DNA from: Bdellovibrionales bacterium
GTDB lineage: Bacteria > Bdellovibrionota > UBA1018
Assembly (NCBI GenBank): GCA_016786465.1
Contig: JAEUWC010000020.1
Coordinates: forward strand, 1 to 64,000
Direction of reading: 5' to 3'
DNA: 64,000 nucleotides
The notes under the pieces are model-generated. The model worked only from the letters and a program-made list of their open reading frames with translations, searched no databases and was not told where the DNA came from. This document shows positions 18,001-25,580 of the stretch, piece by piece. Position 1 is the first letter of the stretch, and the number at the start of each line of letters is the position of its first letter. Both the position numbers and the translations under genes were made by a program.

Positions 18001-18057
18001 GGGACCGAGGATCCTGCCGCCGTCGAGTTTGACTTTATAGAAAGGTCCGTCTGACAT
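15055..18057 (-). CDS. Large GYF-domain/TPR membrane protein
   Basis: 1000 residues. Residues 1-65 resemble a GYF_2 domain (FYKVKLDGGRILGPIDLDRI, then a Trp in GDWVDV). A long Pro/Thr/Ser-rich linker follows, and there is a single hydrophobic helix near 213-230 (LIRGIMAVIAMGLAIQEVFF). From about 255 to the end there are many tetratricopeptide repeats with the W/L/G/Y/A/F/A/P pattern. This layout predicts a cytoplasmic N-terminus and a large periplasmic protein-binding scaffold. A strong AAAGGGGTAA ribosome-binding site precedes the ATG, only 14 bases after nuoN, so it may be co-transcribed with nuo. The partner is unknown; similar TPR scaffolds occur in motility and envelope assembly systems. 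Confidence 0.75.
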   Translation of the reverse strand: MSDGPFYKVKLDGGRILGPIDLDRIRQLIGNGQITGKETARRYPEGDWVDVNSIEEIAEILVKKAAGESLGGNAGQVDVEAKTTIISVQDPAIPTATAVAQEDRTMVLPSGASTTPQPPGPPEPTGVPESFSDESEKTRVVSHEEPASGASPADQDDGKTQIHIPADKGDSGPNIAHEKTVFLDRSKLGQETSTTITQPQGLSGKIEVSRKNLIRGIMAVIAMGLAIQEVFFPEEDTNSKVRSVGWIKPQLPISASTGTDPQKSIALFQKAIPFYQLDTVGGYQGAAALLLESISYDMQNAKAIALLASSYINLFDSSVRDENALVVISKLLERARALAPSYLETVVADVEFFVASNRFEAAQSRIVEYTKNKETPEPILFFYLGYVLASRGDFAAASRQLSQIPDARAQTPRILYLRGLTAERLGEIDVALVHFQKVLKISVNHARSRLRIAELLAKKGQLKDASPFLDSLVNETGTLPPRERAIAFYLHAQLNSLFQKWNYALADAEKAVRLDPENHDYLLEMYSLRAKLGGASPEFQKEAKMYVYLSEGEKLIKEKKIQEALTEFLKARQANLSSAIPLIRIGDMFYARKDMVNAKLNYTQALERQPANFDVAAKVIQTLTASYEWEEAQKTLTRYRSSQMNPSQLDRLEGDLYFAQGKIAEAAAAYKKALSRESIDSHTYVAFADSLAMLRQFHAAPFYYSLALRFDPQNTQALIGLSKCLASSESIDRGVEILQEELQKEGVAKADILSALAEFHVQKGDLQIAQQYVEQAKGISPDASEPYRIQALIHLAKEPEKTAIPKALLAYKLYQDRSLSDPSSYIERYKLFVKRGDLKLAEEELNRLVAIYPRYPNAHLYKGQIAMNYGNLKLAVTEFDLELETYPNSAATLLAMGRAKIGLNLAGEGLRFINQAMALQPRDPEAKIAAGWGNYLIKNFAGAAALFEAAATLDPGNSDIFKRMGMAYREMGNREQARKAFRKYLELEPDAPDRAEFQRY

Positions 18058-18071
18058 TTACCCCTTTGTCG

Positions 18072-19601
18072 CTACTTTGCTGCCACCACCAAGCTGTTCA
18101 CAGCCTTTTTTGCGATGTTCAGAACCTGAGACGGTTGAAGACCCACGATCATCGTAATGGCCACCATTCCGGTAGTAGCCAAAGCCGACCAAAGGGAAGC
18201 GCGCGCATTTGCGGGGCTTCCTGCGGGTTCCTTCATGTACATGTAAACGATGACCCGAAGGTAGTAGTAGACCGAAATCGCACTGCAAAGCACCGCAATG
18301 ACGACCAAGGGGATTTCACCGGCCTGGACTGCGGAATAAAGCAGCATGTATTTTCCGGCAAACCCTGCCGTCGGAGGAATCCCGGCAAGCGAAAACAAGA
18401 AAACGACCATCGCAAAAGCAAGCCAAGGACGCCTTGAAGAAAGTCCCGCAAGGTCATGCAAATTCAAGCCGTGATCTTCGCGGCCAGCCAACATGCTCAT
18501 GACGACAAACGCGCCTAGGTTCATTGCCGCGTAAGCAATCAAGTAAACGATCATAGGCGAATACCCGTTTTCGTTTCCTGGCCCAACGATCAGCCCAATC
18601 AATAGGTAACCGGTGTGGGCAATCGATGAATAGGCCAACATTCGCTTCAGGTTGACTTGCGCCAGCGCCACTAAGTTTCCAATGACCATGGTCAAAACCG
18701 CGCAAACCCAAAGGGCGTCGTGCATGTGGTGTTGAAAAACAGCCGAAATGGATTTTCCATAACCCAGCGACATCGTCACCCGAATGAAAGTTGCAAATGC
18801 CGCAGCTTTCAAACCTGTGGTCATGAAGCCGGTAATCGGGGCCGGAGATCCTTCATAAACGTCGGGCATCCACATGTGAAAGGGGACGCTAGCGACCTTG
18901 AAAAGAAACCCAATCATCACAAGCCATGCTCCGACCGAAAAGACGGGGGTCACAAGTGCCGGCGTCTTTTCAATTGTCGCTAGGATGTCCAAAATATTGG
19001 TCGACCCAGTTGATCCGTAAAGTAAGGCCACGCCATACAAAAGAATCGCCGAAGCCGCAGAACCTAAGACAAAGTACTTCATCGCTGCTTCATTGGATTT
19101 GCGATCTGCGCGGCGAAACCCAACCAGCGAATAGACGGCAAGGGACATCAATTCCAAGGCGATGAACATCACCACTAAATCAATTGAAGATGCCATCAGC
19201 ATCATTCCCAGGGCCGAAAAAAGAATCAAAACGTAGTATTCCGGATACTGAAGGCCTTCTTTGTCCAAGTAACGAAACGAAGCCAAGACAGTCACCGCCG
19301 CCGAAACCAGAAACAGGATATTAAAGACGCTAGAATAATGATCAAAGATCATCATGTTGTTGAACGCCAAAAGCCGTTCACCATGAATCACTTTTTCAGT
19401 CGCCCAAACGCCCCCGCCCAAGGTCAATAACGAAACGATGAAAACGGGCCACTTGGGTGAAATGAACCGAATGACCGAAAGAACCAAGGCAACCGCTGCG
19501 CCCACAAAAACCCAGGCATAGGGAAGAAGCATTTCCATTTGGTTTTGGGTCAAAGTCAAAAGGTCGGATCGAATCAATGTCTGTGCTGCTTGCGTTTCCA
19601 T
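18072..19601 (-). CDS. nuoN: NADH:quinone oxidoreductase subunit N (set 1)
   Basis: 509 residues, about fourteen transmembrane helices, one of the three antiporter-like subunits that pump protons in complex I. The functional residues are all present: the TM5 Glu in MFIALELMSLAVYSLVGF, the TM7 Lys in LFKVASVPFHMWMPDVYEG and the TM8 Lys in FMTTGLKAAAF. It is the last gene of the canonical nuoA-N operon, starting two bases after nuoM. Confidence 0.97.
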   Translation of the reverse strand: METQAAQTLIRSDLLTLTQNQMEMLLPYAWVFVGAAVALVLSVIRFISPKWPVFIVSLLTLGGGVWATEKVIHGERLLAFNNMMIFDHYSSVFNILFLVSAAVTVLASFRYLDKEGLQYPEYYVLILFSALGMMLMASSIDLVVMFIALELMSLAVYSLVGFRRADRKSNEAAMKYFVLGSAASAILLYGVALLYGSTGSTNILDILATIEKTPALVTPVFSVGAWLVMIGFLFKVASVPFHMWMPDVYEGSPAPITGFMTTGLKAAAFATFIRVTMSLGYGKSISAVFQHHMHDALWVCAVLTMVIGNLVALAQVNLKRMLAYSSIAHTGYLLIGLIVGPGNENGYSPMIVYLIAYAAMNLGAFVVMSMLAGREDHGLNLHDLAGLSSRRPWLAFAMVVFLFSLAGIPPTAGFAGKYMLLYSAVQAGEIPLVVIAVLCSAISVYYYLRVIVYMYMKEPAGSPANARASLWSALATTGMVAITMIVGLQPSQVLNIAKKAVNSLVVAAK

Positions 19602-19602
19602 C

Positions 19603-21162
19603 CTAGTTTCCTTTTCTTTCTTGAAGCATCGCTACCGGTGCCGCCGCCACGGGTTGAACCCGGGTCAAAAGCTTTTGAATCGAAGGTTCCATCTTTCCAA
19701 AGAATGCATTTGGCGCCACGCCCATCACAAAGACGGCAACAATCAAAGGAAGCATGACCAGAACTTCGCGCAAGCCCAAGTCCGTCAGTTTCTTATTTTC
19801 AGGGTTTTTCAGCGGGCCAAACATGACTCGCTGGAACATCCAAAGCATGTAAACCGCGCCGAAGATCACGCCTAAAGTTGAAATCGCCGCAATTCCCATA
19901 TTGGCTTTCCAGGCTCCAAGAAGAATCAGGAATTCACCGATGAAGCCGTTGGTTCCGGGAAGGGCCACGGACGAAAGGGTCATGATCATCAACGAAATCG
20001 CGAAAAGGGGCATGACCTTTGTGATTCCGCCGAATTCAGAAATTTCACGCGTGTGCCGACGTTCGTAGATCATTCCCACCAAAAGGAACAACCCTCCGGT
20101 AGAAATTCCGTGGTTCAGCATTTGATAAACCGCGCCAGTTGCACCGATTGCGTTCATGGAAAACAGGCCCAAAACGACGTAACCCATGTGACTGACGGAC
20201 GAATAGGCGACCAGTTTCTTGATGTCGGGCTGAATCGTGGCCACCCATGCGCCATAGATGATCGCAATCGCTGAAAGCAGCATGAAAAAGATCTGGTACT
20301 GTTGAACCGCTTGCGGAAAAAGTGGGAACGCGAAACGGATGAAACCGTATCCACCCATTTTCAACAAGACCCCAGCTAGAATGACCGATCCTGCCGTTGG
20401 CGCTTGCACGTGCGCGTCGGGCAACCAGGTGTGAAGGGGGAACAAAGGAACCTTGATCGCAAAGGATAACGCGAATGCGATGAACAGAATCCCTTGAGTC
20501 GAAAAATAGCCGCCGGTTGCATCGATCTTCAGTTTGTAAAGATCAACGACCGCCGTCGAAAAGCTGCCGAACTGAAGCTTGTGCTGATAGGCCAGATAGA
20601 AAATCGCCGTCAGCATCAACAGGGACCCGACCATTGTATAAAGGAAGAACTTCATCGCCGCATAGATGCGATCTTTTCCGCCCCAGATCCCAATCAGGAA
20701 GTACATCGGGATCAACATCGCTTCCCAAAACACATAGAAAAGGAAAGTGTCCAGGGCCGTGAACGCGCCAATCATCCCGGTTTGAAGCATTAAAAGCAGA
20801 AAGTAGTATTCTTTTTCACGGGTTTCGACGGTCGTGAACGAAGCCAGAATCACAATGGGCATCATGAAAGTGGTCAAAAGAATCAGAAGAAGGCTGATTC
20901 CATCAATTCCCACTAGGTAATTGACCCCCAAGGAAGGGATCCACGAAGCCGCTTCACGAAACTGAAATTCATCGCCTGCGGCGTTGAATCCGTTCCAAAG
21001 TTGAAGCGAAGCCGCGAACACGACCAAGGTGGCAATCAATGCGCCGTACTTAAGAATCGCCTTGCCCTGAGTTCCTTTTGCGGGAATCAAAAGCAGAAGG
21101 ACTCCAAAAACCAGCGGTAAGAAAGTTAGTCCCGTCAAAAGATGTGAATCAAACCATTCCAT
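19603..21162 (-). CDS. nuoM: NADH:quinone oxidoreductase subunit M (set 1)
   Basis: 519 residues, an antiporter-like proton-pumping subunit. Key residues are intact: the TM5 Glu in FWEAMLIPMYFLIGIWGG, the TM7 Lys in SFAIKVPLFPLHTWLPDAH and the TM8 Lys in GVLLKMGGYGFIRF. The start overlaps the end of nuoL by 14 bases and the gene is followed directly by nuoN. It serves as the reference for judging the divergent copy at 33075. Confidence 0.97.
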   Translation of the reverse strand: MEWFDSHLLTGLTFLPLVFGVLLLLIPAKGTQGKAILKYGALIATLVVFAASLQLWNGFNAAGDEFQFREAASWIPSLGVNYLVGIDGISLLLILLTTFMMPIVILASFTTVETREKEYYFLLLMLQTGMIGAFTALDTFLFYVFWEAMLIPMYFLIGIWGGKDRIYAAMKFFLYTMVGSLLMLTAIFYLAYQHKLQFGSFSTAVVDLYKLKIDATGGYFSTQGILFIAFALSFAIKVPLFPLHTWLPDAHVQAPTAGSVILAGVLLKMGGYGFIRFAFPLFPQAVQQYQIFFMLLSAIAIIYGAWVATIQPDIKKLVAYSSVSHMGYVVLGLFSMNAIGATGAVYQMLNHGISTGGLFLLVGMIYERRHTREISEFGGITKVMPLFAISLMIMTLSSVALPGTNGFIGEFLILLGAWKANMGIAAISTLGVIFGAVYMLWMFQRVMFGPLKNPENKKLTDLGLREVLVMLPLIVAVFVMGVAPNAFFGKMEPSIQKLLTRVQPVAAAPVAMLQERKGN

Positions 21163-23152
21163 AAATGAAGTACCCCAGGGTCATGATCAGGCCCAAAAGA
21201 AGAACGAAAGCGTACGTTTGAATCGATCCGGTTTGCAGGACGCGAACCGTCTGACCCGTCCACATCGAAACCTTTCCAAGTCCGACGACAAAACGGTCGA
21301 TGACACCGACGTCGATTCCCTTCCAAAGTCCTTGGGAAAGGAAATAGATCGGTTTTACAAAAACCATTTCGTATAGTTCGTCTACGAACCACTTGTTTTC
21401 TAGAAGTCGGTGCGCGAATGCGAAGCGCTTTTTCAATTCAGCGGCAACGTCCAATTGGGCGTAAAGCTTCAGGGCACCAAAGATACCCAAACCTGCCCCG
21501 GCCACACTGACGCCCATCAGAACCCATTCCCAAAACGGGGCAACCGTTGGTTCGGCATGCCCATGAGGAATCACAGGATCGAGCCAGTGTGCTAGCCAGC
21601 TGGCGTGAGGAATTCCCATGAATCCGCCGATGATGCTCAGGACCGCAAGGACCTGAAGCGGAACCACCATGATCGCAGGGGATTCATGAACCTTGCCGCC
21701 ACCGTGACCATGACCGTGTCCATGGTCATCGTCATGATGTCCATGCCCGTGATCGTCGTGCTTAGCCGCGTGCGCAGCCGCACCTTCTTTGAACCGGGGT
21801 TTACCCAAGAACGTCAGCGTATAAAGGCGGGTCATGTAGAAAGCCGTCATCATCGCGGTTAAAGCACCGACCAACCAAAGCCAGAACGAGCCGTGATGAG
21901 AGCTCATGGCTTCCCAAAGAATTTCGTCCTTAGAAAAGAAACCCGAAAACGGTGGAATTCCGCAAATCGCAAGCCATCCCGCCGCAAATACCATCCAGGT
22001 TTTGGGCATCTTGGATTTCAAGCCACCCATCTTCAAGATGTCTTGTTCTTCATGCATTCCATGGATCACGCTTCCAGCCCCCAAGAACAAAAGGGCCTTA
22101 AAGAAGGCGTGGGTAATGACGTGAAAAACACCCGCGGTGTATGCGCCCACGCCGCAAGCCAAGAACATGTAACCCAGCTGCGAAACGGTTGAATACGCCA
22201 AGACCTTCTTGATGTCGGTTTGAGCAATCGCAATCGTTGCCGCGAAGAATGCCGTCAGCGCACCTACCGTCGCCACCACGCCAAGCGCAGTCGGCGATAG
22301 CGAATAGATAAAGTTCAGGCGCGAAACCATGTAAACGCCAGAAGTCACCATGGTCGCGGCGTGAATCAGTGCTGAAACCGGCGTGGGACCCGCCATCGCG
22401 TCTGGCAGCCAAACATACAAAGGAATCTGCGCCGATTTACCCATGCAACCAACGAAAAGAAGCAGGCCAATTGCCGTCAGGGTTCCCGCAGCGACGGTCG
22501 CACCGTTTGCTGCAACCGCTTGCTTCAGGGCCACGAAATCCAAGGTTCCAAAGGTCGTGTAGATCAGGAACATCCCCAGGATGAATCCAAAATCGCCAAC
22601 GCGGTTAACGATAAAGGCTTTCTTTCCTGCCGAAGCCTTTTCTTCGTCTTTGTACCAATAGCCAATCAGAAGGTACGAACAAAGACCGACGCCTTCCCAA
22701 CCCAAGAACAGAATGGGTAGCGAAGATCCAGTCACCAGAATCAACATCGCAAAACAGAATAGGTTTAAATAGGCGAAGAACTTGGTCGGTGTTTCGTCGT
22801 GGCTCATGTAGCCGATCGAGTACAGATGAATCAAAGTTCCCACGCCCGTGATGACCAGCGTGAAAAGAGTAGAAAGAACGTCGACTCGAAATCCAAAGTC
22901 GACATTGATTTCTGCAAACTTCATCCAAGAAAAGGCGACTTGTTCAATCACCCGCTGACTTTCGGGAAGTTCGTTCAGTTTCAAAAAGACGGACAATGAA
23001 ACCAGAAAAGATCCAAAGATCGCCGCTGTCGCGATCGCTCCGGGAACGACGGACCCCGCCTTTTTTCTGCCCGCCGGGGCCTGAAGGAATGCGTACCAAA
23101 GTCCGTTAATCAAGAAGCCAATCAAAGGTAAAACGACAATCCAAGAAAGCAT
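21149..23152 (-). CDS. nuoL: NADH:quinone oxidoreductase subunit L (set 1)
   Basis: 667 residues. It has the distal antiporter-like domain plus the C-terminal extension that forms the long lateral helix along the membrane arm. Essential motifs are present: FLGWEGVGLCSYLLIGYW (TM5 Glu) and VWLPDAMAGPTPVSALIHAA. Near residue 480 there is a His/Asp/Gly-rich insert (encoded around 21690-21780) of about 30 residues, ending in ESPAIM, a point where many NuoL proteins carry a shorter His-containing loop. The gene lies between nuoK and nuoM in the standard order. Confidence 0.97.
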   Translation of the reverse strand: MLSWIVVLPLIGFLINGLWYAFLQAPAGRKKAGSVVPGAIATAAIFGSFLVSLSVFLKLNELPESQRVIEQVAFSWMKFAEINVDFGFRVDVLSTLFTLVITGVGTLIHLYSIGYMSHDETPTKFFAYLNLFCFAMLILVTGSSLPILFLGWEGVGLCSYLLIGYWYKDEEKASAGKKAFIVNRVGDFGFILGMFLIYTTFGTLDFVALKQAVAANGATVAAGTLTAIGLLLFVGCMGKSAQIPLYVWLPDAMAGPTPVSALIHAATMVTSGVYMVSRLNFIYSLSPTALGVVATVGALTAFFAATIAIAQTDIKKVLAYSTVSQLGYMFLACGVGAYTAGVFHVITHAFFKALLFLGAGSVIHGMHEEQDILKMGGLKSKMPKTWMVFAAGWLAICGIPPFSGFFSKDEILWEAMSSHHGSFWLWLVGALTAMMTAFYMTRLYTLTFLGKPRFKEGAAAHAAKHDDHGHGHHDDDHGHGHGHGGGKVHESPAIMVVPLQVLAVLSIIGGFMGIPHASWLAHWLDPVIPHGHAEPTVAPFWEWVLMGVSVAGAGLGIFGALKLYAQLDVAAELKKRFAFAHRLLENKWFVDELYEMVFVKPIYFLSQGLWKGIDVGVIDRFVVGLGKVSMWTGQTVRVLQTGSIQTYAFVLLLGLIMTLGYFIYGMV

Positions 23153-23155
23153 CGA

Positions 23156-23470
23156 CTACTCCTTCAGAAGTTGAATTTGGTCCGTATCGACCGTTCTGAG
23201 AGTCCTAAAAAGCGCAATCACCAAGCCCAAGCCCACAGCAGATTCGGCAGCGGCGACGGTAATGATGAAAAACACCGACATCTGTCCACCCAGGTGATCC
23301 AGTTGTTTGGAAAAGGAAACAAAGGTCAGATTGACGGCATTCAACATCAATTCGATGCACATCAGAACCACTAGAATGTTCCGGCGAATCAGAATACCGA
23401 CCAGGCCAATACAGAAAATCGTCGCGCAAAAGGCATGAACCATCCAAGTTTCTACAGCCATCGTACCCAT
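23156..23470 (-). CDS. nuoK: NADH:quinone oxidoreductase subunit K (set 1)
   Basis: 104 residues with three transmembrane helices. The two buried glutamates of the proton channel are visible in LMCIELMLNAVNL and VAAAESAVGLG. The ATG at 23470 overlaps the nuoJ stop (TAATG); a second in-frame ATG at 23461 is also possible. The 3' end is three bases from nuoL. Confidence 0.96.
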   Translation of the reverse strand: MGTMAVETWMVHAFCATIFCIGLVGILIRRNILVVLMCIELMLNAVNLTFVSFSKQLDHLGGQMSVFFIITVAAAESAVGLGLVIALFRTLRTVDTDQIQLLKE

Positions 23471-24024
23471 TACTTGGTTCCTCCCATTTTACGTTTTGCC
23501 AATGCAACCGATCCCACGATCCCTACCAAAAGCAGAACCGAAGTCAGTTCAAAGGGAAGCAAGTAATCTGAAAACATCAGCTGAGAAATCGCGCGGGTGT
23601 TTCCGCCCACTTGGGCGATCTTTTCCGGCGAGTGCGGCCCCTTCGGCAAAAGGGATGGGTTGTTCTTGAAGACGTAGATCAGTCCCACCAAAAGAAGCGC
23701 CACGGCGGATACCGCCGCGATTCGAGTCATCAGCCCCGATCGTTTCATATCCAGTGAAGGAACGTCGGAACTCAAAAGCATGATCACGAAAACGAAAAGA
23801 ACCATGATCGCGCCGGCGTAAACCAGAATCTGAAGTGCCGCGACCAGGTGGGCATCCATTGCGGCGTAAATTCCCGCAAACGCAAAGAACACCAAGACCA
23901 GCGAAAAGGCGCTGGACGCAGGGTTCTTCTTAAAGACCACCATGGTCGAAAACAAAATCGCCATCCCCGCGAAAATGAAAAAGAAATACGGCGAAACATC
24001 CGCAAATACGGCGGGCGAATTCAT
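23470..24024 (-). CDS. nuoJ: NADH:quinone oxidoreductase subunit J (set 1)
   Basis: 184 residues with five predicted transmembrane helices. The TM3 hinge motif is canonical (QILVYAGAIMVLFVFVIML), including the Tyr and Gly of the pi-bulge that couples quinone chemistry to the membrane arm. The start overlaps the nuoI stop (ATGA) and the stop overlaps the nuoK start. Confidence 0.96.
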   Translation of the reverse strand: MNSPAVFADVSPYFFFIFAGMAILFSTMVVFKKNPASSAFSLVLVFFAFAGIYAAMDAHLVAALQILVYAGAIMVLFVFVIMLLSSDVPSLDMKRSGLMTRIAAVSAVALLLVGLIYVFKNNPSLLPKGPHSPEKIAQVGGNTRAISQLMFSDYLLPFELTSVLLLVGIVGSVALAKRKMGGTK

Positions 24025-24464
24025 TTATGACCCCTTTGTTCCAGAAGATAATCTTTGTCGTAAACCTTGCGGGCTTCCGTGCTCATTTCATAAATGGTCG
24101 AAAGCTTGATCGCATCTTTCGGACAAGCTTCTTCGCACATTCCGCAGAAGCAGCAACGTAGGACGTCGATTTCAAACTTGATTGGATACTTTTCTTTATC
24201 CGGTCTTTCGCCCGCTTCGATGTGAATGCATTCTGCCGGACATACGGTTGGGCAAAGCATGCATGCGGTGCAGTTTTCAACGCCGTTTGTGGCCTTGATG
24301 TAATGCATTCCGCGGAAACGATCCGAATATTGTCTGCGTTCTTCTGGGTACTGGACCGTCACTCGACGACCAAAAAAGAACTGGTAAATCGTTTTCGCCA
24401 TCCCAGAAATAATGTCGGTGACGTAGATTCCCGATAAAAGAGGCGCTTTTCTTTTAACCAACAT
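24021..24464 (-). CDS. nuoI: NADH:quinone oxidoreductase subunit I (set 1)
   Basis: 147 residues, a two [4Fe-4S] ferredoxin-like subunit carrying clusters N6a and N6b. Both ligand sets are complete: CTACMLCPTVCPAECI and CCFCGMCEEACPKDAI. It passes electrons from NuoG to NuoB. The gene lies between nuoH and nuoJ, three bases from nuoH, with an overlap into nuoJ. Confidence 0.96.
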   Translation of the reverse strand: MLVKRKAPLLSGIYVTDIISGMAKTIYQFFFGRRVTVQYPEERRQYSDRFRGMHYIKATNGVENCTACMLCPTVCPAECIHIEAGERPDKEKYPIKFEIDVLRCCFCGMCEEACPKDAIKLSTIYEMSTEARKVYDKDYLLEQRGHK

Positions 24465-24467
24465 AAA

Positions 24468-25580
24468 TCAGATCCATCCTTTGTAGATGAAGAAGCCCGT
24501 CGCAAAGATGTTCAAAAGAGCAACTGGCAGCATGAACTTCCAGCCCAGGTCCATCAGCTGGTCGTAGCGAAACCTTGGAATTGTCCAGCGCACCCAGACA
24601 AATGTCCAAAGCCAGAAACCCGTCTTCGCGGTAAACGAAGCGATTTCGAATCCGACACGAAGAAGATCCGCTTGAAGCTGTGGCAAAGCCGCTGCCTGAA
24701 CGATCTGCCCGTGAAGCCAACCCATTCCCGGAAGCATTTGAAAGCCCCCGAAGTACAGAGTTGAAATCAAAGCCGATCCGACCGCCATGCTGATGTATTC
24801 GCCCATCATGAAAAGCCCGAACTTCATCGAGCTGTATTCCAAGTGGTAACCGGCGACGATTTCGGATTCTCCTTCTGGAAGGTCGAAAGGAAGGCGGTTG
24901 GTTTCAGCAAAAACGGCAGTCGTAAAAAGGAAGAAGCCAATGGGCTGAACAAAAATTCCCAGTTTTGGAATGGCAATCGGTCCTAGCTGAATCAGTGTCT
25001 GGGATTGTCCGGCAACGATGTCGGCCAGTTGAACTGATGAAAACGTCATGATGATCCCAACCAGGGCCAAGCCCATGGTCAATTCGTAGCTGATCATCTG
25101 CGCTGAAGAACGAAGGCTACCTAATAGAGCGTACTTATTGTTCGACGCCCATCCCGCCATGATGATCCCGTAAACTGCCAGGGAAGTGATCGAAAGGATA
25201 TAAAGGACGCCGACGTTCAGGTCCGCGGCTTGAAAATGAATCGTTCTTCCATCCATGACCAGATTTCCCGCAAACGGAATCACGGCAAAAGTCATGAAGG
25301 CCGGAACCACACAAAGAACCGGAGCCAACTGATAGTAAAAGCCCATGACGTGACCTGGAATGAAATCTTCCTTGGTCATCATTTTGATCGCGTCGGCTAG
25401 GGACTGAAGAAGCCCCAATGGTCCAATGCGGTTGGGTCCCAAACGGTTTTGAATCAAAGCCGATCCGCGTCTTTCGACCCAGACCATGATCGGCACCACC
25501 TGAAGCATGATCACGCAGATCAAGACCGGTTTTGCCAAAAAGATCACCCAGTCGATCATATCCATCGCTGCTAGATTCAT
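24468..25580 (-). CDS. nuoH: NADH:quinone oxidoreductase subunit H (set 1)
   Basis: 370 residues with about eight transmembrane helices forming the quinone chamber floor and the start of the acidic axis. Signature segments: LIQNRLGPNRIGPLGLLQSL, then FAETNRLPFDLPEGESEIVA and GYHLEYSSMKFGLF with all expected glutamates. I place the start at the ATG at 25580, which overlaps the nuoG stop (ATGA); the frame is open further upstream but that part lies inside nuoG. Confidence 0.96.
   Translation of the reverse strand: MNLAAMDMIDWVIFLAKPVLICVIMLQVVPIMVWVERRGSALIQNRLGPNRIGPLGLLQSLADAIKMMTKEDFIPGHVMGFYYQLAPVLCVVPAFMTFAVIPFAGNLVMDGRTIHFQAADLNVGVLYILSITSLAVYGIIMAGWASNNKYALLGSLRSSAQMISYELTMGLALVGIIMTFSSVQLADIVAGQSQTLIQLGPIAIPKLGIFVQPIGFFLFTTAVFAETNRLPFDLPEGESEIVAGYHLEYSSMKFGLFMMGEYISMAVGSALISTLYFGGFQMLPGMGWLHGQIVQAAALPQLQADLLRVGFEIASFTAKTGFWLWTFVWVRWTIPRFRYDQLMDLGWKFMLPVALLNIFATGFFIYKGWI

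Noticed and set aside
18066-18437. Many long plus-strand open frames across the nuo region
   Set aside because: They lie opposite well-identified nuo genes, have no ribosome-binding sites and read as Arg/Pro/Gln-rich shadow sequence.
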